This document shows, one piece after another, positions 27,386-36,685 of a stretch of DNA of 64,000 nt. The stretch's first letter is position 1, and each line of letters begins with the position of its first letter. The notes beneath the pieces were generated by a model. It was not told the DNA's origin and did not search any database. It saw only the letters and a program-made list of their open reading frames with translations. The position numbers and the translations under genes are program-made. Origin of the DNA: Pseudonocardiales bacterium (GTDB lineage: Bacteria; Actinomycetota; Actinomycetes; Mycobacteriales; Pseudonocardiaceae); assembly GCA_019247305.1 (NCBI GenBank), contig JAFAPC010000086.1, positions 62,001 to 126,000 on the forward strand. The letters run 5' to 3'.

Positions 27386-27987
27386 CAGCGCCCCCGACTC
27401 CCGTTGGGCACCGAGACAGCCCCGTTGGGGATAACGTTCGGCGGCGAGCTCTCCCGGACCGCCATACCCTGCAGCTCGTCCAGGAAGCGGTCCACTGTGC
27501 CGGCCCGCCGGGCGTCATCGGCTACCGACTCGCCGACGATGCGACCAGCCAACGTCACCGCCAGCGTGCCCAGCTCAAGTTGCAACTCGCGGACGACCTG
27601 CGCACGCTGGCTGGCCAGCTGCTCGGCGCCGCGCTCGCGGATCCGGGCCACTTCCTGTTCGGCTTGCTGACGCATTTCGTCCTTGATCTGTTGCGCATCA
27701 GCCCGGGCAGCCTCCCGGATTGCGGCAGCCTCGACCCGCGCCTGGGCCAGTGCCTCGGAGTAGTGGGCCTGCGCCTCGGCTAGGCGCTTGCTGGCCTGCT
27801 GGCTCTCCTGGATCTGCCGACGGATCATCTCCTGGCGCTCGGCCATCACGCGTTTCACCGGGGGCACCACGTAGCGCCAGATCACCCCGAGCACGATGAG
27901 AAAGATCACCAGCTCGACAAAGAACGTCGCGTTGGGGATCAGGAAGAGGTTGCCACCACCCTGCTCGGCCAGGTTGTACGAACTCAT
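27385..27987 (-). CDS. atpF: ATP synthase Fo b subunit
   Basis: A 200-residue peripheral stalk subunit: one N-terminal membrane helix (about residues 20-40, [21 protein letters not shown]) followed by a long charged coiled coil rich in Arg, Glu, Gln and Ala. ATG at 27987 is set by GGAGG 6 nt upstream; frames further upstream have no support. It is followed by a separate delta gene, so this organism has one canonical b subunit rather than b plus a b-delta fusion. Confidence 0.96.
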   Translation of the reverse strand: MSSYNLAEQGGGNLFLIPNATFFVELVIFLIVLGVIWRYVVPPVKRVMAERQEMIRRQIQESQQASKRLAEAQAHYSEALAQARVEAAAIREAARADAQQIKDEMRQQAEQEVARIRERGAEQLASQRAQVVRELQLELGTLAVTLAGRIVGESVADDARRAGTVDRFLDELQGMAVRESSPPNVIPNGAVSVPNGSRGR

Positions 27988-28006
27988 GAATACCCTCCCG
28001 TGCAGG

Positions 28007-28306
<300 letters not shown>

Positions 28307-28409
28307 CTATGTCCGGAAAGCCAGATTGTGCGGTGCCTGGACGAATGGTGTCCCCGATGAGTGACTTCTGCGTGACATCTGAGCGACACCACGGCGATGG
28401 GAGCAGAGT

Positions 28410-29150
28410 TCAGTGAGCTTCCTCCTCACCACCAGCCGCAAACCCGAAGTACAGGATCGTCAGCAACGCGAAGATCACTGCCTGGAGCAAGCCGATGAAC
28501 AGGTCAAACAACTTCCAGACCGAGGTTGGCAACCACGACACCGCCGCTGGCAGCAGGCCAAGAACAGCGACCATCACGGTGCCTGCGAGGATATTGCCGA
28601 ACAGCCGCAGCGCCAGCGTGATCGGCTTGGTCAACTCTTCCAGGATGGTCAAGGGGAGCATCAACGGGTAAGGCTGCACAAAATGCTTGAAGTAGCGCTT
28701 GCCTTTGGTCCGGATCCCGGTCAGGTGCACGAGGATGATCACGAAGAAGGCCAGCGCGAAGGTGAGGTTCACATCGGCCGTCGGCGGCCGGACGTACTCT
28801 TCCCAGGCGTGCGGCAGGATGGCGAGCCAGTTTGCGATCAAGATGAAGAAGAACAGACTGATCGCCAACGGCACGACAAAGGGCGCGGTACGGATGCCCA
28901 CAGTGCCCTCCACCTGGCGCTCCACCTGGTCGGTCACCGCCTCGAAGGTCAACTGCAGCCCGTTGGGCACCTTGGCGGTCGCCTTGGCGGTCGCCTTGGC
29001 CGCCAGATAAAAACCGAATCCGAGGACAATGACTGCGGCGATCGCGGTGGAGATCACGGTGTCAGCATTGATGGTCAGGCCCAACACCTGCCAGGTAGGG
29101 TGCTCGCCGACTTGGACGCCGCCACCCTCGGCCAACGCTCGTACGCTCAT
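28410..29150 (-). CDS. atpB: ATP synthase Fo a subunit
   Basis: A 246-residue membrane protein forming the proton half-channels. Five or six hydrophobic helices are visible; the essential Arg is in ALRLFGNILAG on the fourth main helix, and the C-terminal helix has GLLQAVIFALLTILYF. ATG at 29150 overlaps the preceding stop (TGATG); a GTG directly before it could also serve. The KATAKATAK direct repeat following the first helix reflects a 9-nt duplication in the DNA. Confidence 0.96.
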   Translation of the reverse strand: MSVRALAEGGGVQVGEHPTWQVLGLTINADTVISTAIAAVIVLGFGFYLAAKATAKATAKVPNGLQLTFEAVTDQVERQVEGTVGIRTAPFVVPLAISLFFFILIANWLAILPHAWEEYVRPPTADVNLTFALAFFVIILVHLTGIRTKGKRYFKHFVQPYPLMLPLTILEELTKPITLALRLFGNILAGTVMVAVLGLLPAAVSWLPTSVWKLFDLFIGLLQAVIFALLTILYFGFAAGGEEEAH

Positions 29151-29581
29151 CACGGGGAACCCCCGACTCTGGACTGGCGCAGCTCCTTCACCAGCGGAAC
29201 CGACGCAATAAAGATCATCAATAGTTGGAGGGCGGCCAGCCCGGCGAACACCCCTAGCCCCGCTGGCCGCACCACCAGCGCCAAGCCGACCGCGAGCCCG
29301 GTGATCAGCGTGAGCCGGCCGAGTACCGATACGGCGAACCGCCGCTTGTCAGGGTGAGCAGCGGCCGCGAAGCGCGCTGCGGAGCGCTGGACCAGCGCCG
29401 TGTTGAGCAGGCCCAGCCCGAGCCCACCGCAGAAGAACACCGCCGCCAGCGGGTAGCCCATCGGGGCGAGCACCACGAAGCTGGCGGCGCCGAGGCATGC
29501 CGCGATCGGCGTGGCCCGGCGGAGATTGACGGTCGCTGCCGTCGGGGTCACGTCAGGGGCGATGAGCTCAGGTGGGGCCAC
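29150..29581 (-). CDS. ATP synthase subunit I-like membrane protein
   Basis: A 143-residue protein with four hydrophobic segments (about residues 25-45, 45-65, 90-110 and 112-132) and a basic loop QRSAARFAAAAHPDKRRFAVS in the middle, placed directly before atpB. This position and topology match the AtpI-like proteins of actinobacterial atp operons, thought to help c-ring assembly or Mg uptake; sequence conservation is low, so the call rests on context. It follows the 83-aa gene after 7 nt. Confidence 0.75.
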   Translation of the reverse strand: MAPPELIAPDVTPTAATVNLRRATPIAACLGAASFVVLAPMGYPLAAVFFCGGLGLGLLNTALVQRSAARFAAAAHPDKRRFAVSVLGRLTLITGLAVGLALVVRPAGLGVFAGLAALQLLMIFIASVPLVKELRQSRVGGSP

Positions 29582-29588
29582 TCGGCGC

Positions 29589-29840
29589 TTACTCCTTCAG
29601 AAACTTCGTGAACTTGGTGTAGATATAGACGCCAGCACCGACAATGCCGAGTGCCAAGCCGACCATGGTGAACGCCGGGAGGGTGCCCACGAGCCAGTCG
29701 ACCAACCATCCGAGACCGAGCCCGATCAGGAGGACCGCTGCGACCGCAGCACCGAGGCCGAGTAGTGTCACGAGCTCAGGGCCGTTGCGTTGTTCCACGA
29801 CCACCTGCCTCAGCGGGCGCAGGACATCGCCCGCCGCCAT
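29589..29840 (-). CDS. atpZ: AtpZ/AtpI family small membrane protein
   Basis: An 83-residue protein with two hydrophobic helices: one glycine-rich (LGLGAAVAAVLLIGLGLGWLVDWLVG) and one ending in a basic stretch (GVYIYTKFTKFLKE). The GWLVDWLVGTLP turn is typical of the AtpZ/AtpI family found first in many atp operons. It is the likely first gene of the ATP synthase operon; the promoter should lie in 29841-29930 on the minus strand. Confidence 0.85.
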   Translation of the reverse strand: MAAGDVLRPLRQVVVEQRNGPELVTLLGLGAAVAAVLLIGLGLGWLVDWLVGTLPAFTMVGLALGIVGAGVYIYTKFTKFLKE

Positions 29841-29931
29841 CGCTCAAACGCACTCCTCACAGTCCAGGGGCAGCGCACATGGCACAAAGCCACGATCATG
29901 AACGCTACCGATGGGCCGGCCTGACCTGAAA

Positions 29932-29949
29932 TCCCGCCCCCGGGCGGGA
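29932..29949 (-). terminator. GC-rich hairpin between wecA and the atp operon
   Basis: tcccgccc and gggcggga form a perfect 8-bp stem with a 2-nt centre, 54 nt downstream of the wecA stop. It probably ends or attenuates the upstream transcript before the ATP synthase operon. No strong T-run follows. Confidence 0.6.
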
Positions 29950-30003
29950 CGACCCAGAAACTATCACACTCACTCATCGTCCCCTCTGCTTGCCCCACTT
30001 CCC

Positions 30004-31203
30004 CTAGCTGCGCTTCTGGGGCCTGACGCTGGAGTGGCCGGGGGCTGGCAGAAGATCAGCGCGCTGGTAGCTAGGAACCATCGAACTGAGCACGGCGATC
30101 AGCAACCCCAGCATGATCGACCACACCACCACGTAGACGTCGAACAGCGTCAGCGCGACGGCGCCGAAAGCGAGCAGCGCCGCCCATAGGTAGATCAACA
30201 ATACCGCTCGCCGGTGCGAGTGCCCGATCTCAAGCAATCGGTGGTGCAGGTGCAGCTTGTCGGCGGCGAAGGGGCTGCGGCCCGCCCGGGTCCGGCGCAC
30301 CACCGCGAGCAGCAGGTCCAGCAGCGGCACGAACAGCACCGCAGCCACCACGAGCAGCGGGGAGAACAGCGCCAACACGTCGGTAGCGCCGTAGCTGCCG
30401 GGGTCGACCCGGCCTGAGGCGCTGGTTGACGCCGCGGCCAGCATCAGGCCAATGAGCATCGCCCCGGAGTCGCCCATGAAGATCCGCGCCGGCTGGAAGT
30501 TATGCGGCAGAAAGCCCAGGCAGGCGCCAGCGATCAAGGCGGCGATCAGCGTCGGCGGATAGACCGACACGCTACCGCCAGAACGATGCAGCAGCTGCAG
30601 CGTGAACGCCCCGATGGCGACTGCGGCGATCAACCCAATTCCGGCGGCCAGCCCGTCCAGGCCGTCGATGAAGTTCATCGCGTTCACCAGCACCACCGCC
30701 AGCGCGACCGTGACCAGCACCGCCTGGTCTTGCCCCAGAATGAGCACCGAGCCCACCGAGTTCGCCCCGCCGTTCCAGGGCACCCAGAAGATGAACCACT
30801 GCACGCCGCAGAGCACAAGCACCCCGGCGGCAGTGACCTGCCCGGCGAACTTGGTGAGCGAATCCAGTTCAAACCGGTCATCCAGGGCACCGATCAGCAT
30901 GATGATGCCCCCGGCCACCAGCACCCCCACGACGTCCCCGGAGAACTCGAAGGACCTGCGCAGCACAGGCAGCTGGTGAGACAACGCAACGCCGCTGAGG
31001 ATTCCGCCATACATCGCCACCCCACCCAACCTCGGGATCGGGGCGCGATGCACGTCACGCTCTCGGGGCATGGCCACCGCACCGGTACGGATGGCCAGCA
31101 TGCGCACCAACCCGGTCAGCAGAAAGGTCACCACCGCGGTGGTGAGGCCAACCAGCAGGTACTCCCGCAGCGGCAGTCCAAAGGAAACGGGCACGGGTCC
31201 CAC
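30004..31203 (-). CDS. wecA: Polyprenyl-phosphate GlcNAc-1-phosphate transferase (WecA/MraY family)
   Basis: An integral membrane enzyme of 399 residues and about eleven helices that transfers a phospho-sugar from a UDP-sugar to a polyprenyl phosphate, starting wall arabinogalactan or polymer linker synthesis in relatives. Family residues are present: GALDDRF (catalytic Asp pair), NFIDGLDGLAAG, FMGDSGAMLIG and the HRLLEIGHSHRRAVL loop. The same gene lies between sua5 and atp in Mycobacterium, supporting WecA rather than MraY. The start is GTG at 31203, and the C-terminus is basic. Confidence 0.92.
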   Translation of the reverse strand: MGPVPVSFGLPLREYLLVGLTTAVVTFLLTGLVRMLAIRTGAVAMPRERDVHRAPIPRLGGVAMYGGILSGVALSHQLPVLRRSFEFSGDVVGVLVAGGIIMLIGALDDRFELDSLTKFAGQVTAAGVLVLCGVQWFIFWVPWNGGANSVGSVLILGQDQAVLVTVALAVVLVNAMNFIDGLDGLAAGIGLIAAVAIGAFTLQLLHRSGGSVSVYPPTLIAALIAGACLGFLPHNFQPARIFMGDSGAMLIGLMLAAASTSASGRVDPGSYGATDVLALFSPLLVVAAVLFVPLLDLLLAVVRRTRAGRSPFAADKLHLHHRLLEIGHSHRRAVLLIYLWAALLAFGAVALTLFDVYVVVWSIMLGLLIAVLSSMVPSYQRADLLPAPGHSSVRPQKRS

Positions 31204-31293
31204 GGGGGCAGGCTAGCCCGAGGGCGGCTGCGCTCCGCCGCTAGGCCAGTCGCTGTCCTGCCCTCCCGCGCTGCGCGCCGGGATGCCGACGCC

Positions 31294-31938
31294 TTAGCCG
31301 ACCTTGATGGTCCGGCCGAGTACCTCGCCGATCTGGGCGGCGGTCACGGCGCCCTCGCGGAGCACCACCGGATCGTCCCCGGTGAGGTCGAGGATGGTGG
31401 AGGCAGTCTCACCCGCCTTCCCTCCATCGAGATACACCCGCACCCGCTCGGCGAACTGCTCGCGGGCTTGCTCGACGGTGGTCGCTGGCGGTAGGCCAGA
31501 GCGGTTCGCGCTCGACACCGCCATCGGCCCCACCTCGCGCAGCAGCTCAAGAGCCACCGGGTGCAGCGGCATCCGCAGCATGACGGTTCCCCGGGTCTCG
31601 CCCAGGTCCCAGGCCAGCGACGGCGCGTTGGGTAGCACCAACGACAGTCCGCCGGGCCAGAAGGCCTCGACCAGGGTGCGCGCCTGCGGCGGGACCCGCA
31701 ACACCAAGCCATCCAGCGCGGCCCAGGAACCCACCAGCACCGGGACCGGCATGTCCCGCCCTCGCCCCTTGGCGTCCAGCAGCGCCTGCACCGCGAGGGA
31801 GGAGTATGCGTCACAACCCAGCCCGTAGACGGTGTCAGTGGGCAGCACAACGAGTTGCCGTGCCCGGATTGCGCTCGCCGCAGCCGCCAACCCGGCGCTG
31901 CGGCGCTCCGGCAGCGCGCAGTCATAGACAGTGCTCAC
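31294..31938 (-). CDS. L-threonylcarbamoyladenylate synthase (Sua5/YrdC family)
   Basis: A 214-residue enzyme making threonylcarbamoyl-AMP from threonine, bicarbonate and ATP for the t6A37 tRNA modification. The YrdC core is clear: LPTDTVYGLGCDA, KGRGRDMPVPVLV, a FWPGGLSLVL segment, and the VSSANRSGLPPATT motif. It is close to the short YrdC form. GTG at 31938 follows GGAGG by a very short spacing; no better in-frame start exists. It lies 56 nt downstream of prmC in the same direction. Confidence 0.93.
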   Translation of the reverse strand: MSTVYDCALPERRSAGLAAAASAIRARQLVVLPTDTVYGLGCDAYSSLAVQALLDAKGRGRDMPVPVLVGSWAALDGLVLRVPPQARTLVEAFWPGGLSLVLPNAPSLAWDLGETRGTVMLRMPLHPVALELLREVGPMAVSSANRSGLPPATTVEQAREQFAERVRVYLDGGKAGETASTILDLTGDDPVVLREGAVTAAQIGEVLGRTIKVG

Positions 31939-31993
31939 ACCTCCGAACCCTACGACGGCCCGCTTCCTGACGATGCGCAGGCTTCGCCAGGGC

Positions 31994-32914
31994 TCAGGGC
32001 TCTGGCCGAGACGGCAACCCTGGACTGACCGGCCCTGGACTGACGGGCAGTGTCGTGCGCCGGGCGGTGGCAAACCGGGGCCGCCCGGCTAGGTCAACGT
32101 GGTCAGCCACGTCGGTGAGCACCCGTCGGGCGGCCAGCAGGGCGGGGACCGCCACCGCGTGCGAGTCGTCGTGTTCGATGGCGATACTTCCGCCCTCGCG
32201 GAGCAGCCGGGTTCCGGTCCGCACCACCTCACTGATCACGGCGAGGCCATCGTGACCGGCGAAGACGGCGGCGGGCGGGTCGTGCAAGGCCACTTCAGGC
32301 GGCAGTGGCGTCCCCACCGGCACATAGGGGGGGTTGCACAGCACCAGGTACGCCATCCCATCCAGCGCGCCGAGCAGTCCCGGATCGGCGACGTCGCCGG
32401 CGTAGAGCACTACCGGCGTGTCCCCGGCCGCAGCTCGGGCCTCGGCGTTACGCCGCGCCCAGCTCAGCGCCACGGGGTCCCGTTCCACGGCGTGAACCTG
32501 CGCATCGGGCCGGGCGTGCGCGAGCGCGAGCGCCAACGCACCGGATCCGGTACAGAGATCGACCACCAGCGGCTGCGTCACGCCCTGTAGCGCGGCCAGA
32601 CCCCAAGCCAGCAGCGTTTCGCTCTCGGGGCGTGGGATGAACACGCCGGGCCCCACCGCCACCTCGATGGCCCCCATGGCGGCGGTGCCGGTGAGGTGCT
32701 GCAACGGCACCCGCTGCGCGCGTTGGGACACCAGCACGCGCAATGCCTCCACCACGGGCGGGTCAACCAGCGGGACCATCGGCAGCCGTTCTCGCGGCAC
32801 GCCTACCACGTGGGCCGCGAGGAGTTCGGCGTCCACTCGCGGGGAGGCCACACCGGCGTCCGTGAGGACCCGCTGGGCCTCAAGCACCGCAAGGCGCAGC
32901 GGTTGCCGGCTCAA
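31994..32914 (-). CDS. prmC: Peptide chain release factor N5-glutamine methyltransferase
   Basis: Methylates the Gln of the GGQ motif of release factors, here encoded immediately upstream. The product (about 306 aa) has the SAM-binding motif VVDLCTGSGALALAL and the catalytic NPPY motif (VLCNPPYVP). The frame is open far upstream, but a TTG at 32914, 5 nt after GGAGG and directly after the prfA stop, is the sensible start. The C-terminus has a Pro/Ser-rich tail (PVSPGPVSPGLPSRPEP) not needed for catalysis. Confidence 0.92.
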   Translation of the reverse strand: MSRQPLRLAVLEAQRVLTDAGVASPRVDAELLAAHVVGVPRERLPMVPLVDPPVVEALRVLVSQRAQRVPLQHLTGTAAMGAIEVAVGPGVFIPRPESETLLAWGLAALQGVTQPLVVDLCTGSGALALALAHARPDAQVHAVERDPVALSWARRNAEARAAAGDTPVVLYAGDVADPGLLGALDGMAYLVLCNPPYVPVGTPLPPEVALHDPPAAVFAGHDGLAVISEVVRTGTRLLREGGSIAIEHDDSHAVAVPALLAARRVLTDVADHVDLAGRPRFATARRTTLPVSPGPVSPGLPSRPEP

Positions 32915-32924
32915 CAAGACCTCC

Positions 32925-33989
32925 TCACGAGCCCCGCAAACGCAGCTCACGGTCCGCGCCCACCAGCGCGTCCAGGACCCCGTCGAGGTCCCCGTCAAGC
33001 ACCGCATCGAGGTTGTAGGCCTTGTAGTTGACGCGATGATCGGAGATCCGGTTCTCCGGGAAGTTGTAGGTGCGTACCCGCTCGGAGCGGTCCACGGTAC
33101 GAATTTGCGAGCGGCGTTGCTCGGAGGCCTCTTGCTGGGCTTTCTCCTCGGCGAGCGCCTGCAGCCGGGCCCGCAACACCGCGATAGCCCGGATGCGGTT
33201 CTGGATCTGCGACTTCTCGTTCTGGCACGACACCACAACCCCGGTCGGAAGGTGGGTGACGCGCACCGCGGAGTCGGTGGTGTTGACGCTCTGCCCGCCA
33301 GGACCCGAGGAGCGGTAGACGTCGATGCGCAGGTCCTTGTCATCGACGTCGATCTCGACATCGTCCGGTTCGGGGTAGACCAGCACCCCCGCCGCCGAGG
33401 TGTGAATCCGTCCGGAGGACTCGGTGACCGGGACCCGTTGCACCCGATGCACCCCGCCCTCGAACTTCAACCGCTCCCAGACGCCAGACTGCGCCGACTT
33501 CACCGCAACCGTGACATCCTTGTAGCCGCCCAGCTCGGCTTCGGTGGCGTCGAGGACCTCCGCCTGCCAGCCATGCCGTTCGGCGTAGCGCAGATACATG
33601 CGCAGCAGGTCCCCGGCGAACAGCGCGGACTCTGCGCCGCCCTCCCCCGACTTGATCTCCATGACGACGTCAGAGTCGTCGTGTGGGTCGCGCGGCAGCA
33701 ACAGCTGGGCTAGCTCGGTCTCCAGCCGGGGAACCCGGTGGGCGAGGGTATCGGCCTCAGCCGCGAAGGCGGGGTCTTCGGCGGCCAGCTCACGGGCGGC
33801 TTCGACATCGCTGCGAGCCTGGTCCAGCTCGCGGACGATCCGCACGACACGGGATAACTCTCCGTAGCGCCGCCCTACCTTGCGAGCGGTGTCGGGATCA
33901 GCGTGCAGCCTGGGATCGGCGAGCTGACGCTCCAGCTCGGCGTGCTGATCCAGCAGCGCCTGCACTGCTGCGGTGTCCACCGAACTCAT
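32925..33989 (-). CDS. prfA: Peptide chain release factor 1
   Basis: A 354-residue factor that ends translation at UAA and UAG. The GGQ motif appears in [16 protein letters not shown] and the stop-codon-reading tripeptide as PVT in [14 protein letters not shown], which marks RF1 rather than RF2. Domain 1 is a normal N-terminal helical region. The gene lies 32 nt downstream of rpmE, upstream of its own methyltransferase prmC. Confidence 0.97.
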   Translation of the reverse strand: MSSVDTAAVQALLDQHAELERQLADPRLHADPDTARKVGRRYGELSRVVRIVRELDQARSDVEAARELAAEDPAFAAEADTLAHRVPRLETELAQLLLPRDPHDDSDVVMEIKSGEGGAESALFAGDLLRMYLRYAERHGWQAEVLDATEAELGGYKDVTVAVKSAQSGVWERLKFEGGVHRVQRVPVTESSGRIHTSAAGVLVYPEPDDVEIDVDDKDLRIDVYRSSGPGGQSVNTTDSAVRVTHLPTGVVVSCQNEKSQIQNRIRAIAVLRARLQALAEEKAQQEASEQRRSQIRTVDRSERVRTYNFPENRISDHRVNYKAYNLDAVLDGDLDGVLDALVGADRELRLRGS

Positions 33990-34021
33990 CCAATCCCCAC
34001 TGAACCTAACGTCTCCTGGGC

Positions 34022-34234
34022 CTACTTTTGCCGTTTGCCGTAACGCTTCTCGAAGCGCGCCACCCGGCCGCCGGTGTCCAGAATCTTCTGCTTACCGGTG
34101 TAGAAGGGGTGGCAACTGGAGCACACGTCGACGTGGATCTGCCCGTCGCGCTTGGTGCTACGGGTGACGAAGCTGTTGCCGCAGCTGCAGGTGACCTGCG
34201 TCGGGACGTACTCCGGGTGGATGCCCTGCTTCAT
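34022..34234 (-). CDS. rpmE: Ribosomal protein L31
   Basis: A 70-residue large-subunit protein of the zinc-containing (C+) type: CSCG and [13 protein letters not shown] supply the metal-binding Cys residues, and the basic [14 protein letters not shown] end contacts RNA. ATG at 34234 is preceded by GAGAGGAC. In Mycobacterium rpmE adjoins rho; here 5.5 kb of other genes separate them. The 174 bp upstream of it hold no gene. Confidence 0.96.
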   Translation of the reverse strand: MKQGIHPEYVPTQVTCSCGNSFVTRSTKRDGQIHVDVCSSCHPFYTGKQKILDTGGRVARFEKRYGKRQK

Positions 34235-34408
34235 GGATGTCCTCTCTTCATGGCCGCCGGGTCCCCGTGCTTGCGTGCCTGCACAGGGTGAACCGGAGCC
34301 GGACCGCGTGGGCAGCAGTGAGCCGCCACAGTCTGCCAGACGACCCAACCCCCGATGAAACCGTCAGCGGCACCGCAGTGTTCCCACAGGCGGCAGCCGC
34401 GTAGGTGG

Positions 34409-35170
34409 CTAGGCGCGCGCTGGCAGTCGGTAGGTCAGCTGGTGTCGGTCCGCAGCCAGTATCGCCTGGCTGACCTCGACGGATCGTCCGTCGGTGGTGT
34501 AGGTCGTGCGAGTCAAGATGAGCACGGGGACACCATCAGCAAGTCGCAATGCCTGTCGTTCGTCGGGTGCGGCGGCTCGTGCGGTCACGTGTTCCTCAAA
34601 GTCGCCCAGTTCCAGGCCCAGGCGTTCCAGGGCAGCCACGGTGCCACCGGGTAGTTTCCGGGGCTCGGCGATCGGTGTTCCGTACACAAGATCGAGTGGG
34701 TAGTAGGAGTCCGCGAGTTGTACCGGTTCATCGTCGAGCAGCATCACTCGTCGACGCACGATCACGGTGGTACCAGGCTCAATGCCCAAGAGCCCGCCGA
34801 CATCGTCCGGAGCAGCAACCTCCCCCACTTCTGTGAGTTGCTGGGTGCCTCGCATGCCAAGGCGCTCGGCCTCCGACTGCCACGACGCGCGAGGTCGGTC
34901 ATCGGCCTGAACCAGGTACGACGTCGAGACGTGCATAACCGGACGCGGGACAATCCGCACGAAGGCACCCCGGCCATGCTCGACCGTCACCAGCCCCTGC
35001 GCGGCGAGCAGCCGGACGGCTTTGTTGATCGTGGTGCGGTTGAGTCCATACTGCTCAGCCAGCACACTCTCGCTCGGTAACGCCTGGCCGGGCGGATACT
35101 CACCCGCGACGATCGATTCTCGTAGACGATCGGCTACTTGGCGGTAGCGGGCGACTGGCGGAGTGGTCAG
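34409..35170 (-). CDS. GntR-family regulator with UTRA domain
   Basis: A transcriptional regulator: residues about 10-75 form the winged helix (LRESIVAGEYPPGQALPSESVLAEQYGLNRTTINKAVRLLAAQGLVTVEHGRGAFV) and the rest a UTRA ligand-binding fold (LLGIEPGTTVIVRRRVMLLDDEPVQLADSYYP near 140-175). The HutC/UTRA subgroup senses small molecules. AGGAGG at about 35180-35185 has no ATG/GTG/TTG in frame; a CTG at 35170 fits the spacing, while GTG 35221 extends the frame without a ribosome site. It is divergent from the pterin-like gene and probably controls it. Confidence 0.85.
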   Translation of the reverse strand: MTTPPVARYRQVADRLRESIVAGEYPPGQALPSESVLAEQYGLNRTTINKAVRLLAAQGLVTVEHGRGAFVRIVPRPVMHVSTSYLVQADDRPRASWQSEAERLGMRGTQQLTEVGEVAAPDDVGGLLGIEPGTTVIVRRRVMLLDDEPVQLADSYYPLDLVYGTPIAEPRKLPGGTVAALERLGLELGDFEEHVTARAAAPDERQALRLADGVPVLILTRTTYTTDGRSVEVSQAILAADRHQLTYRLPARA

Positions 35171-35283
35171 CGTAAGACACCTCCTTGGGCTGGCAATCTG
35201 ACTGCACCGTAGCCCCAACACACGGCATGTGCCACGTGTTCCTTGCCGGACCGGTCACCGATGATGCATACTCACACTCACAA

Positions 35284-35304
35284 CACGTGTCACATGACAT
35301 GTGT
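35284..35304. promoter_or_regulatory. Candidate GntR operator in the divergent promoter
   Basis: Between the two divergent genes lies a quasi-palindrome, acacgtgtcacatgacatgt, with overlapping cacatg/catgtg half-sites. UTRA-type GntR repressors usually bind short inverted repeats of this sort near their own promoter. The 200-bp divergent region carries no gene. Confidence 0.4.
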
Positions 35305-35364
35305 AACAGCCGAAGTTCGTCATCCTGACCTATCCCACCCGCTCAACGCTGAGGAGGACCGAGG

Positions 35365-35838
35365 ATGCTCACGACAGTAGAGGTCGGCCGGGGTGAGTTC
35401 AGTTTCTCCGCCGCGCATACCGGACTACACGATGGCAAGTTCGAGCCCCTGCACGGCCACACGTTCCAGGTCACCCTGCGCCTGTCCGGCACCCCTGCTG
35501 ACGACGGCATGCTGATCGGTTTCGGCGAGGTCAAGGCCGCCCTGAGGGAGGCCATAGCGCCGCTACGCCGCCGCACGATGATGCCGGGGCGCTCCCCGGA
35601 GGTACTGATCACTTCGGAGAACGACACCCTGTCGATCGTCGCCGGTCGCAAGCGGTACGTTTTGCCCGCTGAGGACGTCGTGGTCCTACCCCTGGTCAAC
35701 ACCACGACCGAGACCATCGCCGGTTACCTGCTCGAGCGCGCGCTGCCGCATCTGCACGGCTATGGCCTGGCCACCGTCGAGCTAGCGGTCTCCGAAGCCC
35801 CAGACATTTCGGCTACTGCCCGCTTCGATTTCACGTGA
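35365..35838 (+). CDS. 6-pyruvoyl-tetrahydropterin synthase/QueD-like protein
   Basis: A 157-residue T-fold protein. The zinc ligands are visible: His in FSAAHTG (residue about 18) and HGH in EPLHGHTF (about 36-38), plus a C-terminal Glu strand. QueD enzymes turn dihydroneopterin triphosphate into 6-carboxytetrahydropterin using a Cys four residues before HGH; here that position is Phe (KFEPLHGH) with Glu next to it. A central insert carries IVAGRKRYVLPAEDVVVLP. So the fold is clear, the reaction is not; no queC, queE or folE lies nearby. It opens the rightward operon; ribosome site gaggagg. Confidence 0.78.
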   Translation: MLTTVEVGRGEFSFSAAHTGLHDGKFEPLHGHTFQVTLRLSGTPADDGMLIGFGEVKAALREAIAPLRRRTMMPGRSPEVLITSENDTLSIVAGRKRYVLPAEDVVVLPLVNTTTETIAGYLLERALPHLHGYGLATVELAVSEAPDISATARFDFT

Positions 35839-35848
35839 CGTGATCACC

Positions 35849-36685
35849 ATGAGCCGCACCACCGACCGCAACGCTGATGAGGTGCCTTTCTGCCACCGTG
35901 ACCGCACCAAAGCGCTGCTCGCTTACGCAGTCGAACGGCATGTCACCGGCCACGGGCAGCCCCTCGACCACGCCGGGGACTGTCCGTGGGATGTGTGGTG
36001 GGTCTGCTATCGCGCCCAGCGCACCGCCGCCGAGTTCGGCTTAGACCCGCGTCGCGCCACTGGCCGCTGCGAGGTCTGCGCCATCGACGCCAGCACGCTG
36101 GCCTCCTATACGCCGCCCAAACACCCCAATGGGACGCTCCGCCAGGGGTGTACGTGCCTGCTGAATTGGGCGCAATCGATGCGGCGGTCCATACCCGACA
36201 TCGCCTGGCCCGGGTGGCGGCTGACAGTCAGCATGGTCAAGCCCGGGCGCGACCCGGTCCCCGTGCGCGAGCTACTAACCGAGAGTCACACTGTCGTGGG
36301 GGAGGTCCAGCGACACCTGATCCCGGCGGACGTGCGCCGGTTGTACCCCGACGCCTACGGACGGGACTACGTGGCCAGACGGGATAACTATCTTACTTCG
36401 GCGCCCGTCACCGTGTTTGTCCTTCTCGCATCACCCTCGGCAATCGGGAAGGCCAAGGACATCAAGTCCGACATCCGTCGCCGCCTCGGCGAGGATGACG
36501 CGCTGCGCAACCATCTACACATGCCCGACAGCCCCGGCGACGCCTTCGCCGATCTGGACCACCTGGCGGGCACCGAGACGTTCATTCGGCTCTACGAAAG
36601 GTATGAGCGTGAGCGAGCAGCACAGCGTCTGGCGCGCTACCGGGCTCTACTGGCACAATCGGACCCCCGGCATCGGACTGGTTGA
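35849..36685 (+). CDS. Unknown protein with NDK-like C-terminal region
   Basis: About 278 residues. The N-terminal half is Cys/His-rich (FCHRDRT, DCPWDVWWVCYRAQ, GRCEVC, GCTCLLNW), suggesting a metal site. The C-terminal part (VTVFVLLASPSAIGKAKDIKSDIRRRLG, then LRNHLHMPDSPGDAFADLDHL) resembles the end of nucleoside diphosphate kinases, whose catalytic His lies in an N-x-x-H-x-S/D segment; the match is weak. It follows the pterin-like gene by about 10 nt and its end overlaps the next gene by 83 bp. A role with nucleotides is inference only. Confidence 0.5.
   Translation: MSRTTDRNADEVPFCHRDRTKALLAYAVERHVTGHGQPLDHAGDCPWDVWWVCYRAQRTAAEFGLDPRRATGRCEVCAIDASTLASYTPPKHPNGTLRQGCTCLLNWAQSMRRSIPDIAWPGWRLTVSMVKPGRDPVPVRELLTESHTVVGEVQRHLIPADVRRLYPDAYGRDYVARRDNYLTSAPVTVFVLLASPSAIGKAKDIKSDIRRRLGEDDALRNHLHMPDSPGDAFADLDHLAGTETFIRLYERYERERAAQRLARYRALLAQSDPRHRTG

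Noticed and set aside
31994-33361. A single long protein covering prmC and part of prfA
   Set aside because: The extra N-terminal part is the shadow of prfA in another frame; a TTG with a strong ribosome site marks the true prmC start.
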